A DNA stretch of 64,000 nucleotides from positions 20,075,654 to 20,139,653 of the forward strand of contig NC_083648.1 of NCBI RefSeq assembly GCF_963576545.1. The letters run 5' to 3'. The translations under genes were made by a program, and so were the position numbers. Shown in pieces: positions 38,710 through 52,739 of this stretch. A model generated the notes under the pieces. It was not told where the DNA came from, did no database searches, and saw nothing but the letters and a program-made list of their open reading frames with translations. Origin of the DNA: Limanda limanda (taxonomy: Eukaryota; Chordata; Actinopteri; Pleuronectiformes; Pleuronectidae). The stretch's first letter is position 1. The number at the start of each line of letters is the position of its first letter.

Positions 38710-40142
38710 CAGGTGAAGGAGACGCACACGCACGCACGCACACATACACTGGCGGGGCCGCGCACGCGCTCACACAGCCTTCCGCGAACCCGTTACAAAT
38801 GGGATTTGGCTGTATAAGCGCAGGGGGGGGGGGGGGGGGGGATTTATCAGGATTTCAATAGTGAGATTATATCAAAGGCGTATGAAGCCCTCGTTAGTAG
38901 CGGGCGGGAGAAAGGCCTGGCAGGGTCTCTCTTTACAGACCGTCCACCCGGCATTGTGGCCCCTGAGCCGGTCTGTGGGGACCCTCACCCCCGCTGCCTC
39001 CATGCAGCCCTGTGCCTAACTGCAGCATAATGAGTCACAGCCACATGCAGCCTTTGTATCGCCCCCCCCACCCCTCCAGACCGGCCCCGGTCCCGGCCAC
39101 GACTCCTTTCATTACAGCGAGATGGGAGATGAATTGCCCCGGACATCAGGGTCCCTCCTATTAAAATACATTTAGAAAACGACCGGGGCCCCGTCACGGC
39201 TCTTTAAGAGATTTTCTCATTCTTCACAGTGGACTCTCCCTTCCCTCTCTCTCTCCCTCTCTCTCTCCCTCTCTCTCTCCCTCCTCACACACGCACACGC
39301 ACACACGCACCGCTTTTTTCAGGGGCAACACTTGCCTTGCAGTAGAAGCTAATATCAGTTGGCATGTTCTATAAAGAACCCATCTGCCACAGAAAGTCAA
39401 ATAGGAGGCACCTGAATGGGCGACATCCAGTCAAGCAGCTTGCAGAGTTCGACACAGTCAGGCCTGTCCTGAAGGATCAGGAGACGTCATTCTGCAGCAA
39501 TTACATCAAAACAACATCATCAGCCTTAAAGAGGGTGTTTTTGAGATATTGATGCCACTTTTTAACCTTAATTCAGAGTTTATAAAAAAAAAGGTGTAGA
39601 AAATACATGAATAGCTAAATAAGAGGGCAATCACCACACTTTAAAAGTACATTGGGATTAAAACACATAAGGACTTTTGAACCAGTTTTTACAAAAACAA
39701 AATTAGTTCTCAATGTTTTCTCAATTAAGGCCCTTATATGATCACATTTTTATGTTCAGAGTCGGTTCTGAACATAAAATTATTCAGAAAGTTCCTCAGC
39801 AGAGCATGGAAGGTGGAAGCACCATGTGTATTACACCTGTCCATTTTGGAAGCACTAATACAATTTGGGATGCGTCATGATCTGCCACCTGAAGCTTTTT
39901 CAGTTTAGCATGACTATAGCTGCAGCACAGATGCGCTGTGTAGAACGGACTGCAGTAAGCTCTACACACAGCACAGGGTTATTTTAACATCAGCTGTTCA
40001 CACAGGAAAGGAGCGCACCAACAAGCTTGTGCATATAGATTGCACTGAAACTGCTCATCATCATCATCATCATCATGATATGATTAATCATCCCTCATGA
40101 TGAAACCCAGATGTTTTGCTAAACATTTAGGACTTGGTCAGT

Positions 40143-40400
40143 ATCAATCAATCAATCAATCAAGTTTTATTTGTATAGCCCACATTCACAAATCACAATT
40201 CGTCTCATAGGGCTTTAACATGGTGTGACATCCTCTGTCCTAAACCCTCAACAGGAGTAAGGGAAAAACTACTAAAAACCTTTTTAACAGGTAAAAATAT
40301 GTAGAAACCTCAGAGAGAGCCACATGTGAGGGATCCCTCTCCCTGGTAGGACAGAAGTGTAATAGATGTCAAGTGTAGGAAAACATCATCAGGATTAAAG
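40143..40400 (-). repeat. Dispersed teleost repeat with (ATCA)n end
   Basis: Starts with (ATCA)n and TTTTATTTGTATAGCCCA, then CTCATAGGGCTTTAACA and GAGGGATCCCTCTCCC-like words typical of a widespread fish repeat. A simple-repeat tail at the left suggests its 3' end is there, hence minus orientation. Confidence 0.75.
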
Positions 40401-41827
40401 TTTTTAGCAGCATCGATGAGGGTAAACATTTTTCAATACTATGTGTCACGCAGTCCTGCTGCATAGTATAAGATGTGAAAGGATCAAATATCTTGTGCGA
40501 CAATGAGTTTAATCCAAAACCTCTTTCAGTGTCTCCACAGCTTCATGAATGGTCCGTTCTGTCCATTCTGTTAATTCTGTCCATTCTGTCCATTCTGTCC
40601 CTGCTGTGGTTCCTTTGTGTGTCCACAGACACACACATGGCCTCTGACGGTATTTTCTCTGCACACAAAGACAAGAGCAATCAAAAGCGAATCACACGAC
40701 ATCACGTATCGTCTCGTCTCGTGGATTAAAACCTCTGCACGTGCATGTGCGCGTGCACTTAGAGGGCCCTCACGTGACCACCGTGTCAACCTCGGCCGTC
40801 TGCACGCGAGTTCAACAATAGCAGAATTAGAGTTGAGTGAAATCCACTCCATTCTTCACGGGACCTATTAGCATTTTTCTTTAACGTATATATAAATACA
40901 TCTTTAGAGTGAAGCCCCCTCCATCCCTCCCGCTCATCCCTTCTTTCTTGCCTCCTGCCATTGTGAACCCATTTGCTCTAGTGATCGCCGGGTATTTTTG
41001 GGGGTCTGAAGCCCGATCCCCTTCGCCTCTTGTTGGGGGGCTTAACTCTTTTGAGATGGAAATGGCCGATTTGGACTCTTTTGTCCGGGAAGATAAGCGG
41101 TGGACGAGGGGGGGGGGGGGGCTGGAGAGGGGAACAGGGGGTGAGAAAGGGAGAGATGTGTGTGTGTGTCTGTGTTTGTGTAGGAGAGGAGGAGGAGGAG
41201 GAGGGGGGGTCTCCAAGATGATCGATCAGCGCATTGAAGACCCCCCTCCGTCCATCCAGGCACCCACAACCCACCACCAGCACCCCCCCCCCCCCCCCCT
41301 CTGCTGCTTAACCTTTGCTTAACTCGCGTGCCATCACAGGCGCGGAGTCCTAATTGGTTCCCAGCACTAATTATCCAATTACCGCCTCTCCAGCCTGAGG
41401 AGCACTCCGGGGCTCGTCTGGCTGTAATGGCCTCGTCCTCCAGACTATTGATGGAAATGATTAGGAGTGAATGCGCTCTGCATCGGTTGTGCAACACTCG
41501 AGAAAGTTGTGTCGCGGCCTCGGGGTCTTAAAAAGAAGAGAAGGATGGCCCTTCACTAAACAGAGGCTAGGTGCGCTCATTCGACCTGTATTATCCCTCC
41601 GCTCTCATCGAAATTGGAAACATGATAAAGGGCTGTGCAGGTTAATTAGAGCCCTTTGTGTGGCTCTTATACATCGTATCAAGAAAAATACTGATCAGTC
41701 AGTGGAGGCTCTGACACGGCATGGATGTTGAGGACACAGTGAAAGACACACTTCAATTGCTTGGTGCAGAATAATTTGTAAATGAAAAATTGACATGGAT
41801 TTCTTTGCCCAATTTAACGGAATTTAA

Positions 41828-41935
41828 TAACTTTTTTTTTATAGCGCTAAATAACCAAATATAATATCTCAAAGCGCTTTACATTGTTGGATTGAGACCA
41901 TGGGAGTTCACACAGATACATTTCACTCAGCAACT
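41828..41935. repeat. Dispersed teleost repeat fragment
   Basis: TTTATAGCGCTAAATAACC followed by CTCAAAGCGCTTTACA is a familiar fish-repeat signature. The following bases, up to ACACAGATACATTTC, continue the same element. Confidence 0.65.
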
Positions 41936-43616
41936 GCCTGTTTGCCCTCTTTGCCTGAGCTGCGCCTCTGGGGGAAAAAAGCTTCATTGTAACGGTGGCT
42001 GCATAAACATGAGATGCTGTAGTCTGACCGAATTAAATCACAATATCATCAGGTCTTGAAAGATTTTAAAATATGATGCAAAGAGAAGCCTTCCTGCATC
42101 TCATCATCTGTCAGACGTTGTGATGGGTGTTTAAATTTGATTGTTTTCATTTCAAGTTTAAAGTAATGCTTATGCAAGTCAATGATGGAGACTCAATATT
42201 ATAGAGACACCTCCAACAGAAGCACATTCAGTGTGGGCGACCATCTGCCTCGACCGGTCGGGTTGAGCCTGGAGAACCGTCATATTTGAGCTCTGTCACA
42301 CTGATTTTTTTTTTTTCTAACTTTTATTAGAACAAATACCTTGACAGTGAGTCTCACACAGCATGTCATACAATATTACACGTGATGATAAAATAAAAAT
42401 AAAGCACAAATGGCAGAAGAGTTATCCCAATGGGTTCACAGTTTCACATTCAGTCTATTTTGTCCAGTCAAATGTCAACAGAATTTTCATTTTAACATAC
42501 ATTATCACAGGTGTCCACCTTGCAAAGTAAATGTCCATCCGGAGTCGTAGGCTTGCAGTTAAACTTTCCATGCAATTCACAGCCTGGAGCCTCTGGGCCC
42601 ACTGGTCCACACTGATTATTAAAGTAGAAATAATAGGATTCACAATTATGGATAATCTGATGAAATTCATGGCTCAGAAAATATGTTTAATTCAAAGAAA
42701 AACATCATGAGTGATGATTCTGGATGAACTGTTGGACACATTCGTGGATTGTTCCAACATGCAGCTTGCAACAGGCTGCAGGGATCCAGGAGTTCATAGA
42801 GCAGCAGGCTCGGACTGGCACCAGAACGCCACCAGATTGACCACGTCCAGCTCCATGAAAACATGTATCCTCCTTCCTCCATCTCTTCCTCCTCTTAGTT
42901 AACTTCTGCTCCCATCCATCAACCCTTCCAGCCCATCTGTCCCTGATTGCTGCAACACTTTGAATAAATTCCTCCCGACGAAACAAAACGGTTTACATCT
43001 CATGAATACAGCCTGTTTTAGTTTTTTACACCCCTCACGCAGATTGTGTGGAAACTTTAGGGGCCAGAGGAGTAACTAGTGCAAAGAAATCTGTGCGCGG
43101 ACACTCCCTCCGCGCTTCCACTTCATTACAGGTATTGTGCTCGGGAGCGCGCAATCTGTGCGGCAGTGCCCGCCCGGCCCCGCCAGCTTTCTAATGAGTT
43201 TCCAATGATGATTTAGTCTCGCACTCATACTCGCATTCAGCCTCTTACCCCAATGCAAACTGCAGACTCCGCCCATACCCCCCCACCACCCGCCCCATTC
43301 CATTCTTCCTTTCACTTCCTTTGAGTCCCAGCAGCTTTTGTCTGTGGAGCTGTTTCCATCACTGCGCTCCGGAGCTGGGGTCAGTGGGAGCGCACATAAA
43401 CATTCTCACATCAGGCCTGAAGAAAGGAGCTCTATAAGGGGAGTTATGGGAGCAACTTTAGCCCCCTGCTCATGAGCCTGGAAAGGGGGGGGGGGGGGGG
43501 TCGGAAGCTGATCTGAGAATGTACCGTTAAAATACAAGTGTCTCCAAATGACCTATTTTAAACAGCAACTTTAAGTTATATAGCGCATGAGTTAATGTAA
43601 GGAAAGGCTTGGGGGC

Positions 43617-43687
<71 letters not shown>

Positions 43688-43715
43688 GCGTGCGTGTGTG
43701 TGTGTGTGTGTGTGT
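43617..43715. repeat. (GT)n microsatellite, slightly interrupted
   Basis: About 99 bp of GT with single TTT and GC interruptions. Confidence 0.97.
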
Positions 43716-43842
43716 ACACCTGATGGCTGCTCCATGCCAGATTGTGTGTGCTCTGGATGAACAGATGGGGGTGGATGAGTTAAGAGAAGCATGGAGGGAG
43801 GGAATGGCAGACGTCTGGATATCACTCATGTGAAGTTATGTC

Positions 43843-43870
43843 TCTTCTTCTTCTTCTTCTTCTTCTTCTT

Positions 43871-43900
<30 letters not shown>
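43843..43900. repeat. (CTT)n microsatellite
   Basis: About 19 uninterrupted CTT units, then a degenerate CTTCCT-like tail. Confidence 0.97.
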
Positions 43901-43901
<1 letters not shown>

Positions 43902-46900
43902 TTCCTCTTCCTCTTCCAAAAAAAGCAGGTTGGTGGCCATAAGTGCCAGTGATAAGATAATCCATCAATCAATGGGACATTGTCTGGGGCTTACAGGGAT
44001 CTATAGAGAAAACTTTTACAGGCCAAATGGCTCACTTAACATCCTCAGGATGAGAAATTAGGAATTTTGTAGACACAGCAGTAACAGATGCATTACACAG
44101 CATTACTGCACAAAAATAGATGGATACACAGCTGAACCATGCAGCACTGGGACAGTGTTTGCGTAAGAGAAATTAAAAGTAACACCAGTTGTGAACAGCT
44201 GCTCCAGAATCAGATCGGCTCCATCACACCGTTTATTTGGAGCTGACAAGTGTGAGACAGAGAAAAATCAACGCTGAATATGTTATCTTCACACATATTG
44301 TCTGTTTTTGTATAGCTGTGTGGCTCTATGGCAACATCTCCTTTATACTGCAGAGACATGAAATGTTCCTCAAAGAATTTCCTCTGCAGTCTCACACAGC
44401 AAGCCCATTTTTTACAGTGAGCTTATACCATTTTATTTTAATGATACATGTCATTATCACAGACAAACTTTGCAACGGATTTCTTAACTTCTGGATGATT
44501 CCCATCACGAATAAAAAACATTCTTATTAGCTCTTTAACTTTAAGCAATAACCCACTAACCTACTTTATAGACTTTATGAGTCACACAAGACAATCACTG
44601 AGTGCATTAGCAGCCAAGGTGGAAACGCTTCTTAAACTTACCTGTTTGATAGGCAACAGAACTCCCACTCTCACTTACTTTGTAATTCCTCTCTCTTATC
44701 TGTTCCCCCACTTCTCTTCCATCTTACCTTCCCCTGCACCCAACTCCTTTTCTCGACTTTTTCCTGGCTGCTTCAAGTCCCTGCAGCTCTATTTAGAGCA
44801 TGGCACAGACCTATATTAATGTGACTAAAGAGGATTGTACAGGTAACGCTGGTCCAGCTGGCGGTAAAATCAGCCATGCAGCTCCTCTCTCACAGAGCGG
44901 TGCGGCTCCCTGTTTATGGAGTCACCCTCCATAAACAATGCTATATAATTCTCTTTGAACATTACAGCACATGCCTCATATAAACCAAAGCAAGATACGA
45001 GGGGACACCACACATACCCCCACACACAGGAACACCAGCTCAACACACACACACACACACACAGGCGGCAGGCTGCACAACCACAGTATTATGTGATCAG
45101 TGTGTCCTCTCTGCATGTGCCAGCGAGACTTTGAAGGGAAGGGATTGTTTCCCCTTGGGAGTAAACAACCACCGAAGACAAATAACTATATTCATCTATA
45201 TGCACCAAAACGCCCCACACCAAAAAAAAAAAAAAAAAAAGATATATCTCTGCGCTCACTATAGAGCTAATCAATATTTCAGCAGCCCGGCCTTGATTGT
45301 TCATGCAGGCCATGAGAAGGCTAATGAGGCGAAGCTGCAAAGACAATGTGTTCCCCAAAGTAGGCTACATCTACTAAAGGACAAAATTATCTTTCAGATC
45401 TCCCGAAACAGTCCCGCTCGACCCAGGACGAGACGCTAACCGAAGTGAACCGCTCGAGACCGTGTGCCGCATGACAGCTGACCAGCCCGAGATGGTGGTT
45501 CCCTCCGATCAGGTGTGTCCAATTCCTCACGCCTCTCACGCCATTCATCGTCAGCGCTCCGTGAATTGTACAAATTGTATATGTGGGAAACGTGAAATGC
45601 ACATAAATGAAGACCTGATGGTTTGACCCAGAGTTGCGGTTTGTTTGAGTTTCAATCGTGGAAGGGACGTTGCAGGCTCAGCAGGGTTGGTAAAGCTTGA
45701 CATTTCCTGGGGACCCTAGCTGAGAGGGGGCCCCTGAAAATGCCTGATCCAAAAGAACAACAAAAGTGTGAGAACCCCCTTAAATTCTATAATCAGCTAC
45801 GTAGTGGAGACCGGAAGGACATGGTCGGGAGCCCCTGTGCCATAAACCTTCTGCAAAAAGCTTCATCATTTTTTTCCAGTGGAGGAGTTAGCCTTTTTTT
45901 CCCAGTGCGTCATGTTTGATGGCACAAACACACTGAAAATGTAGACGCTCTCTAACCTCACTGTCTTGTCATTTCCATCACTGCCAATCAGAGCAGATTA
46001 AAACCTACATTGAGCTTAGATTGTATTCATTCCCACTGCATACAAAAGTCCAATGTCAGTGGTTGTTAGTGGGTTTTTTGACCAGTGGAAAAGGGAGTTC
46101 ATGGGTAGCAGTGCTTTGCATTTACAGTTGGTATTCCAGTTGAGACTGATAAGGCGTGCATGTGGGTTATGATTTCCAAAACATAACCCTGGGGAAACTA
46201 CAAAGGGGGAGCAGAACATTTCCAGGAGCCTCTGTTCTAGGCCGTCGAAACCTCATTGAACACGAAGCGTAAACGTAGCAAAACAGATTTTAGAGGTAAA
46301 TAGTGTGAAAGTTGCCTGAGGCTCTTATTTCAGAGGAGGGGGCGATTTCCAGGAGCTCATTGTCTCATAATCCATCTGTGGTTTGAATATTTAACAAAAT
46401 AATATGTTATTACCCCGTCAAACATTTTTGCTAAGAGACAGTGCACACATTTTTTCTGCCAGTCTTTTTTTATTGAAGATAATCTGATTCGTTTTGAGAT
46501 ATTCTTGTATTTTATACTGTTCCAAAGTTTAATTCACAATCCTTCGCAATATATTTAATAGTAATAAATAGTTTCATAAAAGCATAGTGTCACACTTAAA
46601 GTGCACTTAGCCTGAAAATCCTTCAAATTAGACACTAAAATACATAATAACGCATGCTCATTATTACTTCCATGAAAATATGAGATATGCTTTATCATGT
46701 GTGTCAAGAGTTGGGTTTAAAATAAACACTAATAAAACCACCAAACAGATTCATTAGACTCCAGACTTGTGTTGTGTTATGAAATGCTAAAATAATGTGT
46801 TTATGTTGTAGGACTATGGATTCAAGCGATAAAGTTAAGAAAAGCTGTTAGCGTGCTACATTGTGGTTTCTCCATTTTCCATCAAAGCCAGAAAAAAACA

Positions 46901-47924
46901 AGCCATGTAAACACAGAGATCCTTGCAGGCACACAAACACACAGCAGGCAACACCCAATTATCTCCGCTTACAATAAATGAGAAATAGTCAAATTAGTAT
47001 TGGGTCTTGGAAGTATCTTTGGAGTATAGAAAGCAGAGGAAAACATCTTCACTCACAATTCCTCACAGACCCTCGACACAAAGGCAAATGTAGGCTATTT
47101 CATAAAAACTACAACCCCATGTCATCAAAGACCTCCCTGCGGAGGCGTTATTCTTGATCGCTCCTCCTATCTAAGCGCCCTATTTCTCCACATAGTTTGC
47201 TACGCTTGTCTCGCGTCACCGAGAGGAAAAAAGCCCGCGTTCGATTCATCTTAACAGTTTGTGTGTCGCTGAGAAACACAAAAAAAACGAGGAAAAAAAG
47301 GGTGAAACAAAAAAAAGAGAGAATCAGGCTTTGTTGCCAGAGAACAGAAGGCTGACAAAGTTTTATAGAGGCAGCCATGAAGTTCTGCCTCATTAGATAG
47401 AATAGCTGTTCTATATTCAGGGTCTCTGTGGGGCTAACAGACGCAATGAGTGGGCCAAACTCGGTTGGTTCCGCCAGTGCAAGGGCCTTTTTGTCTGTGT
47501 TGGGTGGGGCCGGCCGGGGGTGCTGGGGACAGAGCGGGCCCTTCAAACCCTTTATTTCCCTACAGCTGAGCAGGCTATGTCGGAAAACCACTGTATGTGA
47601 TGGACAACGCAAAGAAACCCCGGAGGATTTTGTGTTCCATCGCTTGTCCTTAAATAATCTAATCCTGTTACATCACTGCAGAGACGCAGATTGACATGAA
47701 GTGAGACGTACCACAGGTGCACACGACACATTCTTTTCCCACAGCACAAAGGAAACCACAGTACTTCGGCTGAAGGTTCTTTTTTTATAAAACAGTACAC
47801 TTTTTACCTTTCAGACATCCACACACACAAATGTTCAAACACAAATTAGTGCCAATGTGCCATTTCTTTCATCTTTACATCCATAATTATCACTCTTATT
47901 GTTATCATTATAACAACTAGGTTA

Positions 47925-48236
47925 AACCTGATGGTACACAACGGTTTCCTAGTCCCTCTCTCCTCTCTCTTCCCCTCCCCCCTATCTCTCTCTCTTTTCT
48001 CTCTCCTCTTTTCCACCCATCACTCCCCTCCTCCCTATTTTTCTCTGCTCAACCCAACCGGTCGAGGCAGATGGACGCACACATTGAGTCTGGTTCGAGG
48101 GGTTTCTTCCAGGTAATGAGGGAGTTTTTTCTCTCCACAGTCACCAAGGTGTTTGCTCATTGTGGGAACTTCTGTATAAAGTGCCTTGAAAAAGTCTATA
48201 TTATCATTTGGCACTAAAATTAAATTGAATTGAATT
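47925..48236 (+). repeat. Dispersed teleost repeat with (GAATT)n-like tail
   Basis: A CT-rich 5' part, then CAACCCAACCGGTCGAGGCA, GGTTTCTTCC, TTTGCTCATTGTGGGA, AAAGTGCCTTGA and the tail AATTGAATTGAATT. This order matches a repeat that is very common in fish genomes. Confidence 0.85.
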
Positions 48237-51200
48237 TCCGATTTAATCTTAATTGAGACTTTAAAGATTTAGAAACTTTTAAAGCGTGTGATTTGAGCAT
48301 ATGTCCAGATATCAATACACATAGAATGTAATATAATTGTATGTGTATATATATATATAATGCCATATAATCTGTGATCAATTCGGACAGTATTTTGCTG
48401 ATTATCTTACTTTTCTGTTTAAAGAAGTAGCTGTAGATTGGTTTAAAATTATCCGATTTTGCTGTGTCCTCTCGGAATTTCACAGAATTTCCAAATGTAT
48501 GAAAACAAGAGCCAATTTCCAATCAATCATCATAATTATCCTTTTAAGACGCTGTTATCAATATTTTCACATTAACATTGGAGCCTGTAACTATACTGCT
48601 GCTTCTTGAGAGTGGGTCATAGTGTTAAAGTATTATACCTGTATGCTCTCCATGCAGCATTTGAATATCTTTCAGCTCATTGTTTGTGTCAGTCCCTCAT
48701 TTTGTTTCCTGCAGCTGTTTATAGGAGAGGCTCTGATATAATGACTCACCGATTCAATCCCTGCCCATGTACCACACAGCCAACACGACAAAGCTAGTGC
48801 ATGGTGGTGAACATTGTGTAGCATGTAGCTGCAGAAGTTACATACATTTCCCTTCAGGAATGAGGTGGAGACCCAAACAGAGCCAAAAGCAGAGTGTTGT
48901 TCAGACTGGGATTCATAAGAAGGACACATCAACTTTATAGCGTGATAATATAGGCTGTCATTGTGCTTTCAGCATATTTATGTACCAAATGTGTTTTAAA
49001 AATCAAATAATGCTAGTTTTTCATTAGATATCAGTTCTAATCCATTGTCATATTCTCATTTTGAATATGAGAAAGATTGATATCTATTTGTATTAATCAT
49101 TTTCAGGCCACTGTAGGACGTCCAGATTATGTTATTTTCTGAAGGTCAGTATCTCTTTGACGATGAAAAGCATGGATTGCACGCCACATGGAGTGATAAC
49201 ACAACTTATCTATCCACTGATAAAAAGGTTAAATGTAATATAAGATTCACTTATCATTTAATCATGTTCTTTCATAAGATTAAACAAATCCATGGGCAAA
49301 CAATTTCATCCCGAGCTAATAAATGATGTGATTTATTGGATTTATGCAGAGAGTACAGTCTTTTATGTGTTCGTTTCTCACATGCATCAATTTCTTTTAT
49401 AAAATTGTCTTTAAATCCAGAAGAGGGTGGTACAGAACGTGTCTTTTTAAATCCACCGAGTGAGTTTAAGGACACAACTCAGAGTTGTCCTCCTAAAATA
49501 AGATGAGAGGATTAGGAAACCATCTCTAAGTTACTGTTGCATGTCTGTGTCCTAGATTCTGGCGGATATCCTTTGATTACACCGAAGAAAGCCACTCTCC
49601 TCCGGGCCGAGATAATGGGGAGAAATTTGCACTGTGTCATTATTTTCATCTCACTCTGCAATCATTTATTATAGGGCGGTATTCAATGGATAACTTTAAT
49701 AGGCTCCATCTCAATTCAGCTACCCATTAGGGGCTAATAATGCAAATGTTATACAGGCTATTAGAGGTGTTTAGCAGACCTGGAGACGTGAGGGTTTGTT
49801 GGGCAGATGGACGCAGCTCCGGGGGCTCACCCTCACCCCTGACCCCCTTACAGATGTCCCACAAACCCCAGCCGGGGCTTCGTCAGTGCGTGGTGGAAAA
49901 TCGGTAACACGCCGGAACCGACTTGTCAATGCGCAGGAACAATTAGGCTCGTTGGAGCGCCAGTCGGGGCTGCGCAGCGGCGCTCGCTGCTGCGCAAAGC
50001 ACGCAGCGATTACAGCGCGGATGAAAGAGGGAGAGGGGCCATGCGGTGCCTTTCTCTCGGGGCCTGTTTGATTGATGGCTCTCAGATGAATGGAGCTGTG
50101 GTGGTCATACATAAATTAAGAGGTTAAGTGAGCCATCAGGAACAAATGTTTGCATTTATTAACTAAGGATAATGGCTCCCGGCGTTGAACCCGCAGCCTG
50201 GGTTTACTCTTTTCAGCGCAACTGAAATCACATCCAGTTTTGTGTAGTAATCCGGACAGGCCAGACTATATTTACCGAAATCAAGTGTAAAGAATCCACA
50301 CAGAAACGTTCTCTAGTTATTGATTATTAATCCAGAATATCAGCTAAATGTTGCACCAGAGCAGGATGTTCAATAAAAGCGATTGTTGCATTATTAATGC
50401 ACATGTGGAAGATGGCACACGAATTTCCTTCAGGATTAATAAAGTAATAATAGATAAGGGTCGTATTCTATCTCATCTGATCTTATCTTATCTCGTTTTG
50501 CATGCAACCATGAATCACACATCACGTATGCAGCAATATTAATAAAATAATTTTAAAAAACTCAGTGCACTGTGACTTCATTAAGACATCAGAGCGTGTG
50601 AGACGTCCACCAGGCTCGTTACGCAGAGCAAACATTCCCCCCCACATGTGAGGGGGGGTCCCGCAGGAATGCGTGAGGCAGGTGTAAATTTAAACTGTTA
50701 ACGAGGCGCGTTAAAAGCATCAAAAGGCTCCGTGCTGAGCCATTCTGCCATTAGTCCGCACACACGAGACAAAAGCCACCGGAGAGTTTTCCTCGCTAAA
50801 CGGTGCAGAATGGATCCGAGCAGCGGGAGTCACATTGGGGCCGCGGACCCCCGCGGGCCCACCAGGCCGACCGGACAGCTCCTCTGAGATCACAGCCTAA
50901 CGAGACACATGAGGGGTCTGCTGCTGCTGTCAGCGTGCACAGCCATTCAGAGGGAAACCACTTTCTAATGAGATATAGATATGAAGAGTCAGAGTTATAA
51001 TTATGCCTAAAATATGACTTTTCACCATCTGCTCATCTCCCATGTCATGCACTCATCAGGAAGACATGAAGAAGTGTAAGATCATTAAATACATTGTAAC
51101 TGTCTGAAATATAAATGTAGTGGAGTAGAAGCAATGGTGGGATGTAAGTATAGTATATTTACTTTGTTAATTTATTCAAGTACAAGTGGATTTATTTTCG

Positions 51201-51758
51201 TGTATGTTTCACCTTTACTGCCCACATGTGTCAGTAAATATCTTCACTTCAAAAACAAGAGGGCAATAGCCAGTAGGTCCAGTGATCCAATCGGAAGAAG
51301 AAACAGGGAGTCAGCTATAGTAGACTGTTGCATAAGAGAATAGGCCAAACTTCTCTGCAAGTACTTTAACTTTCAATAATTTAAGTATATTTTAAAAGTA
51401 CGTGGTTTAACTTAAGTTAAAAGGTTAATATGTGTACTTATTTGTGTACTTTTTTCTGAGTGATATTTGTGAGTACTTCCTCCAACATTGAGTACATGTG
51501 TTGTAGAAAGAAGTTTGTTAATACTCATGTCAAGTACCTGAAAGATGAACTTAAGTGAAGTGTGAGCTGGTGTCCGATGTAAAGTGTTGGTTCGACCTGT
51601 AAACCTGTAAATGGTAAATAGTAGTGGTGGTGTGCACCAGTGATTTAGGACATTTAGCACCCTGACGGCCCAAGGGTGGACCATCAGATTTTTAAAACAC
51701 TGACACTTGCTGCTGTTTCCAAATCCCCACCATCACTGTCATTACCCTTCACGAACCG

Positions 51759-51902
<144 letters not shown>

Positions 51903-52739
51903 GATACAGATGCAGCGAGCACACAGCTATATATTTTTGAATACTTTTTATTATTTTTTCATATTTCAACAAACAGACACCACAATTTATTTGAGCTGTG
52001 TTGTGTTTTTTAAGTTGACATCGGCATCATCACCAAAAGCTCTCACATCTCTTATTCTTCTAAAGGTGTATGAGTTCTTTTTTTTCATCCTGAGATATTT
52101 GTGTTCTTCCAGTTTCTCGTCCTTCACGTGTTAGAGACGTCATCAACTCATCACCTCGGCCGGGCAGGGGAAGTTCACGAAAATATCCAGAGCAACTGAC
52201 TCGGACATTTACATTTTTACATTTAGCCCCTTTGGAAAACTTCAGAAGAATGTCTGGACCTCATGTCTGAAAGCAGCTTCAGTGACATCCCTGTGGGTGA
52301 GGGATATAAGGCTAATGTTATGCAGATTATATTGGTCAAGGTGAAGCTAATCTTAAAAGGAATAGTTTTACATTTTGACAAATCCACTCGCTCACTTTCT
52401 TGTTGAGAATTAGATGAGAGGACCGATTGTTATCTGAGCTCAGCATAAAGGACAGGAAACAGCCCGGCTCTGTCCAAAGGAAACAAACTCCACCTGTCAG
52501 CAGCTTTAAAGCTCAGTAATTAACTCACCATATCTCATTTTATTAAACTGAACAAAAAAAGTGTAAAAACTGACAATACACTGGGTTACAGAGGCTAATG
52601 TGGCAGATGATGATGTCTCGGCTCGAACTTATTTCAAGGGAAAATGCAGATCCTCTAAGAAGGCATTGGTTCCATCCTTTATACAATCTATGGTTTCAGC
52701 CAATAAATAATCCAGTTCACAGGTACTCGTGGGCAGATA

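Noticed and set aside
42705..42986. 93-codon minus-strand frame starting MFRREEFIQSV
   Set aside because: No family resemblance and no splice context; not called as a gene. The nearby A-tract is reported separately as a possible retrocopy end.
48080..48110. tRNA-like B box (GGTTCGAGG)
   Set aside because: It lies inside a common dispersed repeat. No A box or cloverleaf could be built around it.
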